A DNA stretch of 20,172 nucleotides from an uncultured Gemmiger sp. (lineage in GTDB: Bacteria > Bacillota > Clostridia > Oscillospirales > Ruminococcaceae). The stretch is from positions 1 through 20,172 of the forward strand of contig CAUEKL010000012.1 of assembly GCA_959018215.1 (NCBI GenBank), in the 5' to 3' direction. The notes below the pieces were generated by a model that worked only from the letters and a program-made list of their open reading frames with translations, did no database searches and was not told where the DNA came from. Each line of letters opens with the position of its first letter. Positions within the stretch are counted from its first letter, which is position 1. Below, piece after piece: positions 7,193 through 14,104 of the stretch. The position numbers were made by a program, and so were the translations under genes.

Positions 7193-7233
7193 AAAAAAAG
7201 AGCGGCACGGTCCCTTCCGGGGGCGTGCTGCTC
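7193..7233 (-). terminator. Terminator-type hairpin in the leader of the EEP hydrolase gene (possible attenuator)
   Basis: The stem 7200-7209 with 7224-7233 (one mismatch) is followed on the minus strand by seven T (7199-7193). It sits upstream of, not after, a gene, only 36 bases before the start codon. GGGAC in the loop/3' arm can pair instead with GTCCC just after the T-run, an alternative fold that would break the terminator. I see no T-box or known riboswitch consensus in the short leader. Confidence 0.6.
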
Positions 7234-7335
7234 TCTTTCGTCTCCAACACTTTTCTCTATCATACCCGAAAACGCCCGGCGGCGCCATGCGCGGAAGAAA
7301 TAAAAAAATTCCTGTGACTTTGGACGTTTTGACGA

Positions 7336-7396
7336 AGAAAAACCGGGAAAACCCCGCCCTTTTGGGCCCGAAGGCCGCCGGGGCGGGGTTTTCCCG
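7336..7396 (-). terminator. Terminator of the trpB gene
   Basis: A 16-bp perfect stem (7344-7359 with 7381-7396) encloses a smaller GGCC hairpin and is followed on the minus strand by CC and five T. It begins 28 bases after the stop codon. Confidence 0.9.
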
Positions 7397-7423
7397 TGAG
7401 GAAAGGAAAGAACGGCGAATCCA

Positions 7424-8806
7424 TCAGTCCTGCCCGGGAACCTGGGGCAGCCGGGCAAAGCTGGCTTCCAGCTCGGCGTCGGTGGGGATGGTGTCGGTCA
7501 TCAGGCCGTCGTGGAACTTCTCATAGGCCACCATGTCGAAGTAGCCGGTGCCGGTCAGGCCGAAGAGGATGGTCTTTTCCTCGCCGGTCTCCTTGCAGCG
7601 CAGGGCCTCGTCCATGGCCACCCGGATGGCGTGGCTGCTCTCAGGGGCGGGCAGGATGCCCTCCACCCGGGCGAACTCCTCCGCCGCCTCAAAGACCTTG
7701 GTCTGCTCCACGGCCACCGCCTCCATCAGCCCGTCGTGGTACAGCTGGGACAGCACCGAGCTCATGCCGTGATACCGCAGCCCGCCCGCGTGGTTGGCCG
7801 AGGGGATGAAGTTGCTGCCCAGGGTGTACATCTTGGCCAGGGGGCAGACCATGCCGGTGTCGCAGAAATCGTAGGCGAATTTGCCCCGGGTAAAGCTGGG
7901 GCAGGAGGCCGGTTCCACCGCGATGAAGCGGTAATCCCGCTCGCCCCGCAGCTTCTGGCCCATGAAGGGGGAGATCAGCCCGCCCAGGTTGCTGCCGCCC
8001 CCGGCGCAGCCGATGATGATGTCCGGCACCACCCCGTATTTGTCCAGGGCGGCCTTGGATTCCAGGCCGATGACGCTCTGGTGCAAAAGCACCTGGTTGA
8101 GCACGCTGCCCAGCACATACCGGTAGCCGGGGGTGGTGGTGGCCTTCTCCACCGCCTCGCTGATGGCGCAGCCCAAGGAGCCGGTGGTGCCCGGGTGCTC
8201 GGCCAGAATGCGGCGGCCCACCTGGGTGGTATCGGAGGGGGAGGGGGTCACCGAGGCCCCGTACACCCGCATGACCTCCCGGCGGAAGGGCTTCTGCTCA
8301 TAGGAGCACTTGACCATATACACCTGGCAGTCCAGGCCCAGGTAGGCGCAGGCCATGGACAGGGCGGTGCCCCACTGGCCGGCGCCGGTCTCGGTGGTGA
8401 CCCCCTTCAGCCCCTGCTGCTTGGCGTAGTAGGCCTGGGCGATGGCGCTGTTCAGCTTGTGGCTGCCGGAGGTGTTGTTGCCCTCGAACTTGTAGTAGAT
8501 CTTGGCGGGGGTGCCCAGCTTTTTCTCCAGGCAGTAGGCCCGCACCAGGGGAGAGGGCCTATACATTTTGTAGAAATCGCGGATTTCGTCCGGAATGGGA
8601 ATTTCCCGGGTATCGTTGTCCAGTTCCTGGCGGATGAGCTCGTCGCAGAACACCGGGCGCAGGTCCTCGTACCCCATGGGCTGCCCGGTGGCCGGGTTCA
8701 GCAGGGGCGCGGGTTTGTTTTTCATGTCCGCCCGGACGTTGTACCAGGTGCGGGGCATTTCTTCTTCGGACAGGTAGATCTTGTAGGGGATTTTCTCTGC
8801 GGCCAT
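7424..8806 (-). CDS. trpB: Tryptophan synthase beta chain, TrpB2 type
   Basis: 460 residues from the ATG at 8804-8806 behind AAAGGAGG. It makes L-tryptophan from indole and serine with pyridoxal phosphate. The long N-terminal extension (WYNVRADM..., then PATGQPMGYEDL and PVFCDELIRQE), KMYRPSPLVRAYCLEKKLG and the total length mark the TrpB2 group rather than the shorter TrpB1. The PLP lysine is K117 in NNTSGSHKLNSAIAQAYY. TTETGAGQWG carries the catalytic glutamate (E139), and GCAGGGSNLGG (266-276) holds the cofactor phosphate. No trpA or other trp gene is adjacent, as is common for TrpB2, which is thought to salvage free indole. Expression is set by the tryptophan T-box just upstream. A longer frame reading back into the T-box is not coding. 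Confidence 0.96.
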   Translation of the reverse strand: MAAEKIPYKIYLSEEEMPRTWYNVRADMKNKPAPLLNPATGQPMGYEDLRPVFCDELIRQELDNDTREIPIPDEIRDFYKMYRPSPLVRAYCLEKKLGTPAKIYYKFEGNNTSGSHKLNSAIAQAYYAKQQGLKGVTTETGAGQWGTALSMACAYLGLDCQVYMVKCSYEQKPFRREVMRVYGASVTPSPSDTTQVGRRILAEHPGTTGSLGCAISEAVEKATTTPGYRYVLGSVLNQVLLHQSVIGLESKAALDKYGVVPDIIIGCAGGGSNLGGLISPFMGQKLRGERDYRFIAVEPASCPSFTRGKFAYDFCDTGMVCPLAKMYTLGSNFIPSANHAGGLRYHGMSSVLSQLYHDGLMEAVAVEQTKVFEAAEEFARVEGILPAPESSHAIRVAMDEALRCKETGEEKTILFGLTGTGYFDMVAYEKFHDGLMTDTIPTDAELEASFARLPQVPGQD

Positions 8807-8840
8807 GGTGGGCCTCCTTTCCGTGGGCCCGGCGGGAAAG

Positions 8841-9159
8841 AAAAAACGGCTCTTGTCCCACAGGGCATGTGTAAAAAATACCCTTTGGGACAAAAGCCGG
8901 TACAGCTTCTGCGGTGCCACCCAAATTGACGGGACAAATCCCGCCCGCTCTTTCGGCGTGCCAACACACACCGTTCCCTGTAACGGTGGAACTCCGTCGG
9001 GTCCTACTGGGGAATCCCCGTTCGGCCCGCCCTCGGCAGTCCATTCGGCAAGGGCGTTCACACCGCAATCCCACCGCCTGCGGCTCTCTTGGGAAAACGA
9101 CTCCCTGCGTACTCCTCTGCGTCATCGGTTTTTGCTTCAGCGATTCAGCTCGTTGAATT
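8841..9159 (-). promoter_or_regulatory. Tryptophan T-box leader of trpB
   Basis: On the minus strand, the T-box core GGGTGGCACCGC (8922-8911) is followed by a strong terminator: stem 8887-8899 with 8847-8859, then six T (8846-8841). The Stem I side holds an AGAGAGCCG distal-stem motif and GAA-TGG-AC, with the specifier triplet TGG at 9043-9041, which reads tRNA-Trp. Uncharged tRNA-Trp should favour the antiterminator and switch on trpB. The leader fills the space between promoter and gene completely. Confidence 0.93.
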
Positions 9160-9165
9160 GCCCGG

Positions 9166-9194
9166 AGTATAGCAAACTCCGGCGGGGATGTCAA
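9166..9194 (-). promoter_or_regulatory. Promoter of the T-box/trpB transcript
   Basis: TTGACA (9194-9189), a 17-base spacer and TATACT (9171-9166) form a near-consensus vegetative promoter. Transcription would start near 9159, right at the T-box. Confidence 0.9.
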
Positions 9195-9428
9195 GCACTT
9201 TCCCAAAACTTCGGCACTCTGCCTGAACAGAAAACGAAAACTTTGGCAAAACTGCTTGGCATAATGGGCCCGGCGGTACGTTCCGGCGTGAAAACGCTGT
9301 CCGGGGCGGGCGTGAACCGAAGGACCCGCCTTTTTCCGCCGTTGCCATGATACAGAGCCCTTGCGGAAATCCCCCGTTCCGGCTTTGCCGCAGGGCACAA
9401 AAAAGCCCGGAAAAAGCCGGCTTTCCGG
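9195..9428 (-). other. Gene-free stretch ending in an orphan minus-strand terminator
   Basis: No convincing coding frame, on either strand, lies between the trpB promoter and the plus-strand accessory operon. At 9399-9428 the stem CCGGAAA/TTTCCGG (9407-9413 with 9422-9428) is followed on the minus strand by GC and six T. It is a good terminator shape, but no minus-strand gene precedes it. It may block antisense reading from the accessory operon's upstream region or end a small RNA; it might also be a relic. Confidence 0.5.
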
Positions 9429-9457
9429 TTGAGTTCCGGGGACGGTTGTAGTATCAT
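9429..9457 (+). promoter_or_regulatory. Likely promoter of the RyR/kinase/nuclease operon
   Basis: TTGAGT (9429-9434), a 17-base spacer and TATCAT (9452-9457) form a moderate promoter. It gives a leader of about 190 bases before the first gene. The AGTATCAT around the -10 also occurs in the palindrome in front of the convergent operon at the other end of the region. Confidence 0.5.
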
Positions 9458-9595
9458 GAAAATAAATCCTGGATAGAAACAGGGGGCCGAAAAAACGGCT
9501 GCCGGCGCGTATTCCCGCCGGATATCTCCCCACCCCGGCACAGGCCGGGACGATGTGCCATAATGAGGGCGGTTCGGAGTCAAGCAGACCGGACC

Positions 9596-9631
9596 GGTTC
9601 CGCGGTACGCCCCTCCGGGGCGGGCGGAACC
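9596..9631 (+). other. Leader hairpin just before the RyR gene
   Basis: GGTTCCGC (9596-9603) pairs with GCGGAACC (9624-9631), and an inner CCCC/GGGG pair sits in the loop (9610-9613 with 9617-9620). It ends 10 bases before the AAAAAAGGAG ribosome binding site and has no T-run, so it is more likely an mRNA stability or translation element than a terminator. Confidence 0.5.
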
Positions 9632-9657
9632 AACAGACAAAAAAGGAGATATGCTGT

Positions 9658-9960
9658 ATGAACACCGCCTACACCCCCCATCCCGTGGACACTTCCGATG
9701 TGGTCCTGCCGGAGGAAATCCATGAACTGGCTACCCTGATGGCCAAGCAGGTCCATGACATCTGGGCCCAGGGACGCCTGGCCGAAGGCTGGCGCTACGG
9801 GGAACACAGAGACGACATCCGGAAGCTGACCCCCTGTATGGTACCCTTTGAGGACCTGCCCGCCAGTGAGCAGGCCTATGACCTGAACACCGCTTACGCG
9901 ACCCTGCGCCTGATCGTCAGGATGGGATACACGATCACGGCGCCGGAGAAGAAGGCGTGA
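9658..9960 (+). CDS. Stand-alone RyR-domain protein
   Basis: 100 residues from the ATG at 9658-9660, seven bases after AAAAAAGGAG. Almost the whole protein is one RyR domain, the module first defined in ryanodine receptors: HELATLMAKQVHDIWAQGRL with W36, then GWRYG (44-48), RDD, the TPCMVPFEDLP stretch (58-68), and the closing YDLNTAYATLRLIVRMGY. In bacteria RyR domains occur in predicted conflict and signalling systems, where they are thought to bind small ligands such as nucleotides. That is proposed from genomics, not proven for this protein. It has no membrane segment or enzyme domain. It is first in an operon with the kinase-nuclease fusion, which contains a second, weaker RyR-like motif. 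A sensor or adaptor role for the fusion is the simplest inference. Confidence 0.88.
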   Translation: MNTAYTPHPVDTSDVVLPEEIHELATLMAKQVHDIWAQGRLAEGWRYGEHRDDIRKLTPCMVPFEDLPASEQAYDLNTAYATLRLIVRMGYTITAPEKKA

Positions 9961-9965
9961 GCCGC

Positions 9966-9991
9966 GCCGCCGGAGGACCGCCCCCGGCGGC
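9966..9991 (+). other. Intercistronic hairpin between the RyR and kinase-nuclease genes
   Basis: GCCGCCGG (9966-9973) pairs perfectly with CCGGCGGC (9984-9991) immediately after the RyR stop codon and before the next GAAAGGAGC ribosome site. With no T-run it should not terminate. It could set the ratio of the small RyR protein to the large fusion by protecting or exposing mRNA ends. Confidence 0.45.
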
Positions 9992-10008
9992 GGGAAAGGA
10001 GCATACGT

Positions 10009-13000
10009 ATGCAGAACAAGGAACTTTCAGCCCTGCTGGAAGACCGTGAACCCCTGTCCCCGCAGACGGTTCTGGAACTGAGCAACGACCGCGGAGAACC
10101 GGAGTCCTTCCGGATCGACTCCCTGCTGGGAGCGGGGGGCACCTCCCTGGTGTACCACGTGACCCGCCTGTCGGAGTCGGAAGGCAGTGTCCAGGGGTCG
10201 CTGAAAGAATTCTACCCCTGCAGCGTGGGAGGCAGCAGCCAGAACCTGGATTCTTTGCTGCTGTCCATGACGGTCAGCCGCGGCGAGGACGGCTCCCTGA
10301 ATCTGCCCCGGGAAATGTGCGAGACCCGGGCAGACCGTCTGCGCAGCGTCATGCACGCCCTGCATGATCTGAAACGGAGCGGCGACCTGAACTACTTCAT
10401 CCCCTACATGCAGCTGTACCGCGGCAAACACGGGGTGCCCTACGTCTTTACCCCGGAAAACCTCAGCGGCATTACCCTGGAGGAGTATCTGCAGGAAGCC
10501 CACGCCGTCCCGGACCGCAGCCACCTGCTGCAGCTGCTGAACACCATGTACGCCATTGCCTGCGCGGACGAACTGCTGTGCAGCAAGGGCGCCTTGCTGC
10601 TGGACATCAAGCCTGCCAACGTGCTGCTGGTGCGCCGCAGCGGTGCCCGGGGCGAAGATAACGCCTACCTGGCGGACGCGGTGAGCCTGTTTGATGTGGA
10701 AAGCATCCTGCTGCGCAGTGAGCTGGACCGGGAACCGGAACTGCCGGTCTCCCCGGGTTTCACCGCGCCGGAGCTGGGCAGTGCCGTCTCTCTGCCCCGG
10801 TATTTCAAAATCGGCCCGGCCAGTGACGTGTACGCCCTGACGGCCACCCTCTTTTATGCCCTCACCGGGCAGCTGCCGGAGGCGGTGGACGACTACGCCG
10901 CCACCCTGGCCGCCTGCCCCTTTGCCCAAGCCCTGCAGCAGGACGACCTGTGCGGCATGCTGGGCCGGCTGCTCAACGAAGGGCTCATGTTTGAGCCCAC
11001 CGAGCGCATTGCCACGCCCCGGGAATTCGGCAGCCGGGTCATGGAGGTCATCAACCGGGTGCAGATCCACATAATAGCCGAGACCGCCCGCACCGGCCGG
11101 GAGGAAGCCGAAAAACTGCCGGAAATGCTCACCCACCTGCTTTTCCGCTGGCCGCTGCATGAGTATGCCGACGATGGGGATATGCGGGTACTCCTGGCCG
11201 GCGGGGCGCAAACCCCCGTCTGCCAGGCACTGGACGCGGTGTTTGCCGCCTGCCATGTGCTGGGGTACCAGCTGCATCTGGTGGTGGCGTCACCCGAAGC
11301 CCGGGCCGTCACCCGGAAATGGTGCCAGGGCATCTACAATGCGGATACCTGGCTGGACTGCCGGGGCGGCGAACCCTTCGCCCCCTATGCCTGGCAGGAG
11401 TTCATGGCCCAGCTCTGCTGGGAGGAAACGGAAGTCAACCGGGAAACCATCAGCGACCTGGCGGAAAAATGGCAGGCCAACGCGGTGCTGCTCCTCACCG
11501 ACAACCAGTCGGAGGCCGGCGCCATGGCGGCGGCACTCCGCCCGCCCAAGACAGGGCGGCGGCTGGTGGCGTACCGGGGCGGCCGGGGCAAGACCCTGTA
11601 CCCTGAACAGAGCCGGGACGGCCAGACCGTCATCTGCATGACCCCCGCCGTCTGTGACGACAGCTTCCGGGCGGCAGCCGACCGCATCGGCTTCAATGCC
11701 CATCTGCTGTATATGCGGGAAAAGGACCGGTGCAGCAGCCTGGCCGCCATCCGCAGAGAGTACCGGGACAACGACTACAACTACGCGGCCAGCCAGGACA
11801 CGGCCCTGGCGGTCAAGTGCAAGCTCTGGTCCGCGGGGGTCCCCTGGACCGGGGAACCGGCGGCGGACGCTGCCCTCTTTGCGGAAAAGCTGCAGCAGGA
11901 CCCCGGCCTGGTCCCCCGGATCAGCTGGCTGGAGCATCGCCGCTGGATGGCCTCCAAGCTGGTGCGGGGTGCCCGTCCCTTGCCGGAAGAGCAGTATGAC
12001 CTGCTCTTTGCCGGTGACAACAACGACAGCGTGACCAACATCCGGCTGCCGGCGGAGGACGGCCGGGAACACCTCTTCCACGCTTACCTGGTGCCCAGCC
12101 GGATGGACGGCGCCCGGCCGGAAGGCTGGCAGACCCCGGCCCAGTGGGCGGCACAGCCTTTGACCGAGCCTGTCCCGGCAGAACTGGACCCCCTGGACCG
12201 GGCCTGCGTGGGCCTGACCCGGATGTATATCCGCACCGCCGCCGGCATCGACCTGAAAGCCTCTGCGGGAGCGCTGTTCGACAAGCTGGACCGGCACCTG
12301 GCATGGCTGGAAAGCCATGCCTCCCCCCGGGCGGAGGAATTCGCCCTGCTGACCGAGAGCATGAAGCAGGCGGTGCGGCGGCTGGAAAACCCGGACCGGG
12401 CCCGGCCGGAGCAGATCACCCCCTATGAAAACATCCGCCTGCGTCTGCAGGAAGCGCTGGCAAAGCAGCAAAGCCCCTGGGTGCCCAGCGCCCGCAGCGC
12501 CCTGGAAAACCTGGACCGGGAAGTCCGGGTCATCATCCAGTCTTTGCGGGGCATCGACGCCAAGCGGTATGACACCACCCTTGTGGAGAACATGGGCTTT
12601 CTGCTGGGCGGCGGCGGGCTGACCCTGGGGGTGCTGCTCAGCGACGGCTGTCTGCTGGACAATCTGCTGTCCACCGAGACCTTTTTGCCCGACCGGGTGG
12701 TCTGTGCCGCCTATGCCGCCAACGAAAAGGCCGCCCGCCGGTATGCGGGCATCTACACCAACCTGTGCGGCTGCTTCGGTATACGGGGCATGGATGCCCC
12801 CACCGAGCTGCGGCTGTTCCTGGCCCGGGGGGTCACGGCGCCGGAAGGCGTGACCGGTCTGGTGCCCATCCCGGTGGAGGAAACCCTCGACAGCTGCTTT
12901 GCGGCAGCCATGGCAGACTGCGATCTTCTGGATGTGACCGGCGGCCAGCCGGCCCTGGTGGCTGCCGGAAGCCTGCCGGACAGCCGCCGGATGCCGCTGG

Positions 13001-14085
13001 TCGAGATGGAAAACGGCATGCCCACGGCACGGCGGGGCTCCCTGCCCCCGGTGTTCCCGGTGCGTCAGCCCCTGACCATCGAGGCGGTCTTTTCCCTGTC
13101 CGGCGCCCGCTGCTGCGGGGACGAAGAGGAGCAGGGCAGTGACCTGTACCGGGAAATCTTTGCGGAGTACCAGGCCATCCGCCGGGAAATGTCCGGCCCG
13201 GCCTGGCATGAGGCCTGCGAGGCCTTCCGCAAAGGCTATGAAAAGTTCAGCCGCTGGCCGATCATGGCCCCCGATCCGGAGGAGCCCATGGACAGTCCCT
13301 GCGAATGCCTGTTCAGCAAGGAACAGTGCAGGACCCTGATGCCCCTGTTCCGCAGCCTGGAGGCCGAAGGCTTCCTGCGGGATGTGGAAGAGCAGCCCTA
13401 CGGGGAACGCAGCCGGGTGCAGATGATGACCACCTCCAGGCTGGCGGACCTCCTGCACAAGCGGATGGAAATGATCCAGAAAAACTACTTCGTGGTGGAA
13501 CGGTACGGCCGGGCGGACTACGGCCGGCGCAACTTCTATGTCTACGGCCAGCCCAACCAGGTCAAGCCCGACCAGCCCGGCGACGACGCCGTGAAGGTGT
13601 ATGAACGTCTGGCGGCAAAAGGCTGGATGCAGTGGGACAGCTTCCAGATGATGGCCCGGTATGTCCGGCCGGAACTGGTCAGAATGCTGCTCAAGGAAGG
13701 GGCTACCCTGGAAACGGACGTGTATATGCAGCTGATGCAGACCGGCCTGTTCCAGGAGTGCCGCATCAATTATGAATACCGCTGGTCCGGGGATCAGGGC
13801 TCTGCCAACGAGGTGGACGTGGTGGCCATGTGCGGCGGGCGGCTGGTGCTGGTCTCCTGCAAGGCCTGCTACGAACTGGAACCCGCCATGGCCTATGAGA
13901 TCCACACCGAGGCCCAGAATCTGAAGGTCAGGGCACTGCCGGTGCTGGTGGCATCGGAACTGAAAGCCGGGGAGCAGGCGGCCTTCCGGGAACGGTGCCG
14001 TGCGCTGGGTGTGCTGCTCATCGACGCCGACAACCAGAAAAACACCGCCGGGCTGATTGCGGCAGCGGCCGCAAAGACCGTGTAA
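10009..14085 (+). CDS. Ser/Thr kinase - Rossmann - RyR-like - CARF-like - winged helix - PD-(D/E)xK nuclease fusion
   Basis: 1358 residues. The kinase domain spans about 35-350. It has a glycine loop LLGAGGTSLVYHV (39-51), K66 in GSLKEFYP, a catalytic loop LLLDIKPANVLLV (D199, K201, N204; the HRD His-Arg is lost but Asp kept), FDVE with D229 in place of DFG, TAPEL, and ASDVYALTATLFYALTG. A Rossmann-like unit begins at 392 (MRVLLAGGAQTPVCQALDAV, then YQLHLVVAS). Next come CSSLAAIRREYRDNDYNYAA and LEHRRWMASKLVRG (641-654), an RyR-type motif. Residues about 855-1035 resemble the CARF part of Card1/Can2 proteins: DRVVCAAYAANEKAARRY, DLLDVTGGQPALVAAG (972-987), LTIEAVFSLSGA. Residues about 1100-1160 look like a winged helix. 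The C-terminus is a DUF1887-type nuclease: GATLETDVYMQLMQTGLFQE (E1235), NEVDVVAMCGGRLVLVSCK (D1270, K1285). It is probably soluble. I infer an effector nuclease gated by a bound nucleotide and perhaps by phosphorylation. The kinase and nuclease calls are firm, CARF is likely, and the RyR-like motif and Rossmann unit are tentative. Confidence 0.85.
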   Translation: MQNKELSALLEDREPLSPQTVLELSNDRGEPESFRIDSLLGAGGTSLVYHVTRLSESEGSVQGSLKEFYPCSVGGSSQNLDSLLLSMTVSRGEDGSLNLPREMCETRADRLRSVMHALHDLKRSGDLNYFIPYMQLYRGKHGVPYVFTPENLSGITLEEYLQEAHAVPDRSHLLQLLNTMYAIACADELLCSKGALLLDIKPANVLLVRRSGARGEDNAYLADAVSLFDVESILLRSELDREPELPVSPGFTAPELGSAVSLPRYFKIGPASDVYALTATLFYALTGQLPEAVDDYAATLAACPFAQALQQDDLCGMLGRLLNEGLMFEPTERIATPREFGSRVMEVINRVQIHIIAETARTGREEAEKLPEMLTHLLFRWPLHEYADDGDMRVLLAGGAQTPVCQALDAVFAACHVLGYQLHLVVASPEARAVTRKWCQGIYNADTWLDCRGGEPFAPYAWQEFMAQLCWEETEVNRETISDLAEKWQANAVLLLTDNQSEAGAMAAALRPPKTGRRLVAYRGGRGKTLYPEQSRDGQTVICMTPAVCDDSFRAAADRIGFNAHLLYMREKDRCSSLAAIRREYRDNDYNYAASQDTALAVKCKLWSAGVPWTGEPAADAALFAEKLQQDPGLVPRISWLEHRRWMASKLVRGARPLPEEQYDLLFAGDNNDSVTNIRLPAEDGREHLFHAYLVPSRMDGARPEGWQTPAQWAAQPLTEPVPAELDPLDRACVGLTRMYIRTAAGIDLKASAGALFDKLDRHLAWLESHASPRAEEFALLTESMKQAVRRLENPDRARPEQITPYENIRLRLQEALAKQQSPWVPSARSALENLDREVRVIIQSLRGIDAKRYDTTLVENMGFLLGGGGLTLGVLLSDGCLLDNLLSTETFLPDRVVCAAYAANEKAARRYAGIYTNLCGCFGIRGMDAPTELRLFLARGVTAPEGVTGLVPIPVEETLDSCFAAAMADCDLLDVTGGQPALVAAGSLPDSRRMPLVEMENGMPTARRGSLPPVFPVRQPLTIEAVFSLSGARCCGDEEEQGSDLYREIFAEYQAIRREMSGPAWHEACEAFRKGYEKFSRWPIMAPDPEEPMDSPCECLFSKEQCRTLMPLFRSLEAEGFLRDVEEQPYGERSRVQMMTTSRLADLLHKRMEMIQKNYFVVERYGRADYGRRNFYVYGQPNQVKPDQPGDDAVKVYERLAAKGWMQWDSFQMMARYVRPELVRMLLKEGATLETDVYMQLMQTGLFQECRINYEYRWSGDQGSANEVDVVAMCGGRLVLVSCKACYELEPAMAYEIHTEAQNLKVRALPVLVASELKAGEQAAFRERCRALGVLLIDADNQKNTAGLIAAAAAKTV

Positions 14086-14104
14086 TGGCAGAGGAGGGAC
14101 GTGT

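Noticed and set aside
8807..9061. N-terminal extension of TrpB reading into the leader
   Set aside because: This DNA is the T-box with its terminator. The ATG at 8804-8806 has a strong ribosome site and matches the TrpB2 N-terminus.
9191..9640. Minus-strand frame of 149 codons in the gap before the accessory operon
   Set aside because: There is no ribosome site or recognisable motif, and it runs over an internal terminator hairpin and the opposite-strand promoter.
10009..14085. Type III CRISPR association suggested by the CARF-nuclease part
   Set aside because: No spacer-repeat array or cas10/csm/cmr gene is in the window.
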